The notes beneath the pieces are model-generated. The model searched no databases, was not told where the DNA came from, and saw nothing but the letters and a program-made list of their open reading frames with translations. 64,000 nucleotides of DNA from contig JAOTON010001261.1 of NCBI GenBank assembly GCA_034440635.1, positions 434,001 to 498,000 of the forward strand, given 5' to 3'. The position numbers and the translations under genes are program-made. Positions 59,414 through 64,000 of the stretch are shown in pieces; the first letter of the stretch is position 1, and every line of letters begins with the position of its first letter. This DNA comes from Lepas anatifera (lineage: Eukaryota > Arthropoda > Thecostraca > Lepadidae).

Positions 59414-59530
59414 GTTGTACAAGACGTTCCGGGACACCAAATACGTGTACCTGTTAATGGATGCGTGCCTTGGTGGAGAGGTTTGGAGCATTCTTCGAGA
59501 CAGAGGACAGTTCGACACTGATACCTGCAG
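59414..59530 (+). CDS. PRKG1: PKG exon I: kinase hinge and helix D region
   Basis: The exon encodes [19 protein letters not shown], covering the strands before the hinge and the hinge itself, then [20 protein letters not shown]. CLGGExWxxLRDRG is diagnostic of PKGs. Phase is 2 in and 2 out, with an Arg codon split at each end (acceptor gtcttcgacag, donor tgcag|gtgaga). Two degenerate copies of its 3' part lie immediately downstream in the same orientation, each interrupted by a stop codon and lacking the normal donor. The authentic exon is intact. Confidence 0.97.
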
Positions 59531-59552
59531 GTGAGACACGGGTTGTCAGTGC

Positions 59553-59627
59553 AAGTGCCCTGGTGGAGAGGTTTGAAGAATTATACGGAACAGAGGACGG
59601 TTTGACGCACATACACTTGCAAATCAG
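59553..59627 (+). pseudogene. Decayed tandem copy 1 of PKG exon I (3' part)
   Basis: In the frame of exon I this reads CPGGEV, a stop replacing Trp, then RIIRNRGRFDAHTLANQ. It parallels [22 protein letters not shown] of the authentic exon 90 bp upstream. The donor is lost. It shares Pro after Cys, RNR and the TTGCAAATCAG end with the second copy, so the two derive from one another or from a common duplicate. Confidence 0.85.
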
Positions 59628-59650
59628 ATTTTTACATGGATTAAGAGCGT

Positions 59651-59723
59651 AGGTGCCCTGGTGGAGACGTTTGGAAAATTCTGCGGAACAGAGAACAGTA
59701 GGATAAATACGCTTGCAAATCAG
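59651..59723 (+). pseudogene. Decayed tandem copy 2 of PKG exon I (3' part)
   Basis: The sequence reads CPGGDVWKILRNREQ followed by a TAG stop, then DKYACKS. It lies 98 bp after the first copy. The Trp lost in copy 1 is retained here, so the two copies decayed independently after duplication. The donor consensus is absent. Confidence 0.85.
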
Positions 59724-60033
59724 ACTCCTCGCACGGATTATCTGTGTGAGCCCGTTTCTGCTCAGCTCTCTCCGTGCTGTTCTTGTGGCGGCAGTGACCG
59801 TTTGACGGACGCTTGTTTGATTTATAACTGGTGTTGTGGCATCGTACTTACAGCGGAGGCTAGAATTTAAACGAGAATAGAATACTGTTATATGTTCGAA
59901 ACTGAATTTGTAGGAATAAATAATATTTCCATCTGAAGGATCTATATTACCGTGTTTTTTTACACCTCAATGCGTACCAGGCTCAGTTTTGGAAGGAAAC
60001 TGGTTCCCCAGTGAAAAGCAAAAATTATTTTGA

Positions 60034-60312
<279 letters not shown>

Positions 60313-61099
60313 TGATCTCAGTCCTTAAAATGGTAGAAGCGTGCATACAAGGAAGACTAGAGTCCTAAAAGAGAATAAGAACCGGTTTTCCTGAAGACTG
60401 TCCATAATTAAGACTTTTTGCCTTTTTCTTACGTAGCTTTTCGCTTTTTAATCCTAGCTTGTTGTCCTCAAGTGATTGCTTTACGTTGACATCGCTTTTA
60501 GACGCAAGCAACGCATTGGGTCTTTGTCCAGGCGTCAGACCATAAGCAGTATTTTCGATGTAAATTTCAGAATTCGGTCAGATCGGGTGCACTTTTTGCG
60601 AGGTTGTGATTTAGGATTGACGTAAGCTTATCAATTTCTTGGTATCATAGTGTTTTTATAGCTGTTTTTTTCCGTTTTACCTCTTGACGTAGTTGGAGCT
60701 AGTCTCAGTCAAGTTTCATAGGTAAACTGAAGTTTTTTTTTTTTATGATTCTAGTGTATTTACTTGTGTTTATGCGTTTAACTTTTTGGGCCTAAAGCTA
60801 TTCCCATGTCATACATTATATTCCCGCTTCCCACATTCCCATTTTTTGCGTGATGTCCTACATGTGTCAGACCCGCAAGAACTTTTTATTGCCCCGATTT
60901 TATGTAAATTATGTTTCACTATGTCTTGGTAACTTCATCATATTGCCAGCGTTGCCATCCATCGCCATACTTTTTCGGCTTCTGTTTCTGTATTGGGGTA
61001 AGCAAGCCGAATTCCTTGAAAAAGACACCAACGTGTATTTTCTCTGTGTTATCCACGTGTTTTACTGGCACTGAGTTTTGTTCCGTTTTTCTTTTCCAG

Positions 61100-61183
61100 A
61101 CCGACTTTGGCTTCAGCAAAGAGCTGCGAAATCATGGGAAGACGTGGACTTTCTGCGGTACACCAGAATACGTCTCACCTGAG
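61100..61183 (+). CDS. PRKG1: PKG exon K: DFG motif and activation segment
   Basis: The exon encodes [20 protein letters not shown] followed by TPEYVSPE: the magnesium-binding DFG Asp, the activation-loop Thr in [10 protein letters not shown] that AGC kinases phosphorylate, and the P+1 loop. The usual APE ends as SPE here. Both ends are phase 0 (acceptor cttttccag, donor gag|gtattt). The expected next block (family VILNKGHD) is not visible anywhere to the right edge, so the rest of the C-lobe and the C-terminal tail presumably lie beyond base 64,000. A reverse-oriented SINE starts about 45 bp after the donor. Confidence 0.95.
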
Positions 61184-61224
61184 GTATTTACCAGCATTTA
61201 CTTATAGTTGTCCACTCTACGATT

Positions 61225-61378
61225 CGGGGCCGACTGAAGCACCAATTGCCGGCGCCATATGACGCCGCCAGCTCTTTCCCTCTCAACGGGCTTCTCGGGT
61301 GCCAGATTGCTCCCTGCTCAGGGAATTCACCGCTATTGAACCCGTGTCGGCCGCGCAAAAAAGCCAGCTTGCCAACCA
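61225..61378 (-). mobile_element. SINE in reverse orientation after exon K
   Basis: On the minus strand it contains a B-box-like GGGTTCAATAGC and the body motif AAGAGCTGGCGGCGTCATAT. A long AT array follows it directly on the + strand. Confidence 0.7.
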
Positions 61379-61396
61379 ATAACCATCGTGAGCCCC

Positions 61397-64000
<2,604 letters not shown>

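Overview
The window is eukaryotic genomic DNA. Its one confidently recognised gene is a multi-exon cGMP-dependent protein kinase (PKG, PRKG1/foraging type) on the + strand, running from about 8.3 kb past the right edge. I find eleven internal coding exons (8298-8467 to 61100-61183). They have GT-AG junctions, and all ten codon phases match across the introns. They total exactly 1,500 nt (500 codons): pseudosubstrate segment, both cyclic-nucleotide-binding domains, linker, and the kinase domain down to its activation segment. The N-terminal leucine-zipper exon and start codon, and the C-terminal half of the kinase lobe, were not found and presumably lie outside the window. TTAGG-type telomere-like arrays suggest an arthropod. 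I cannot place the species further; abundant AT and GA microsatellites and intron lengths from about 0.6 to 24 kb fit a large, repeat-rich genome.

The other roughly 97 percent is non-coding and mostly transposon-derived. At least five groups have boundaries that can be read directly: (i) short hAT-like MITEs beginning CAGTGGCG or CATGGGCGCC with 8-bp target-site duplications (TSDs), including a 4.4-kb element at 27139-31561 filled by a 22-bp GC-rich satellite; (ii) TTAA-flanked, AGGTCA/TGACCT-rich elements of 0.7-1.0 kb with a tiny deletion derivative; (iii) TA-flanked elements at 13022-14485, 32326-32502 and 50102-51010; (iv) tRNA-derived SINEs; (v) a Harbinger-like element at 39600-40950 carrying a MADF-like reading frame.

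Layout: 1-8.3 kb, TTAA elements, a 624-bp GA array and a decayed 20-bp tandem repeat; 8.3-32.6 kb, a 24-kb intron with most of the large elements; 32.6-37.5 kb, exons for CNB-A and the start of CNB-B; 37.5-47.1 kb, a 9.7-kb intron with nested elements and the MADF frame; 47.1-53.6 kb, the end of CNB-B, linker and kinase N-lobe; 53.6-61.2 kb, the C-lobe start, with a foldback element carrying telomere-like arrays in the preceding intron; 61.2-64 kb, repeats.

Three structures stand out. A 52-bp minisatellite has grown out of the 3' end of the CNB-A exon and repeats its 5' splice site (33507-33876). Two decayed tandem copies of a kinase exon lie just downstream of it (59553-59723). A complete 1,022-bp foldback element with perfect ends and a perfect 8-bp TSD carries head-to-head TTAGG/CCTAA arrays (57920-58941).
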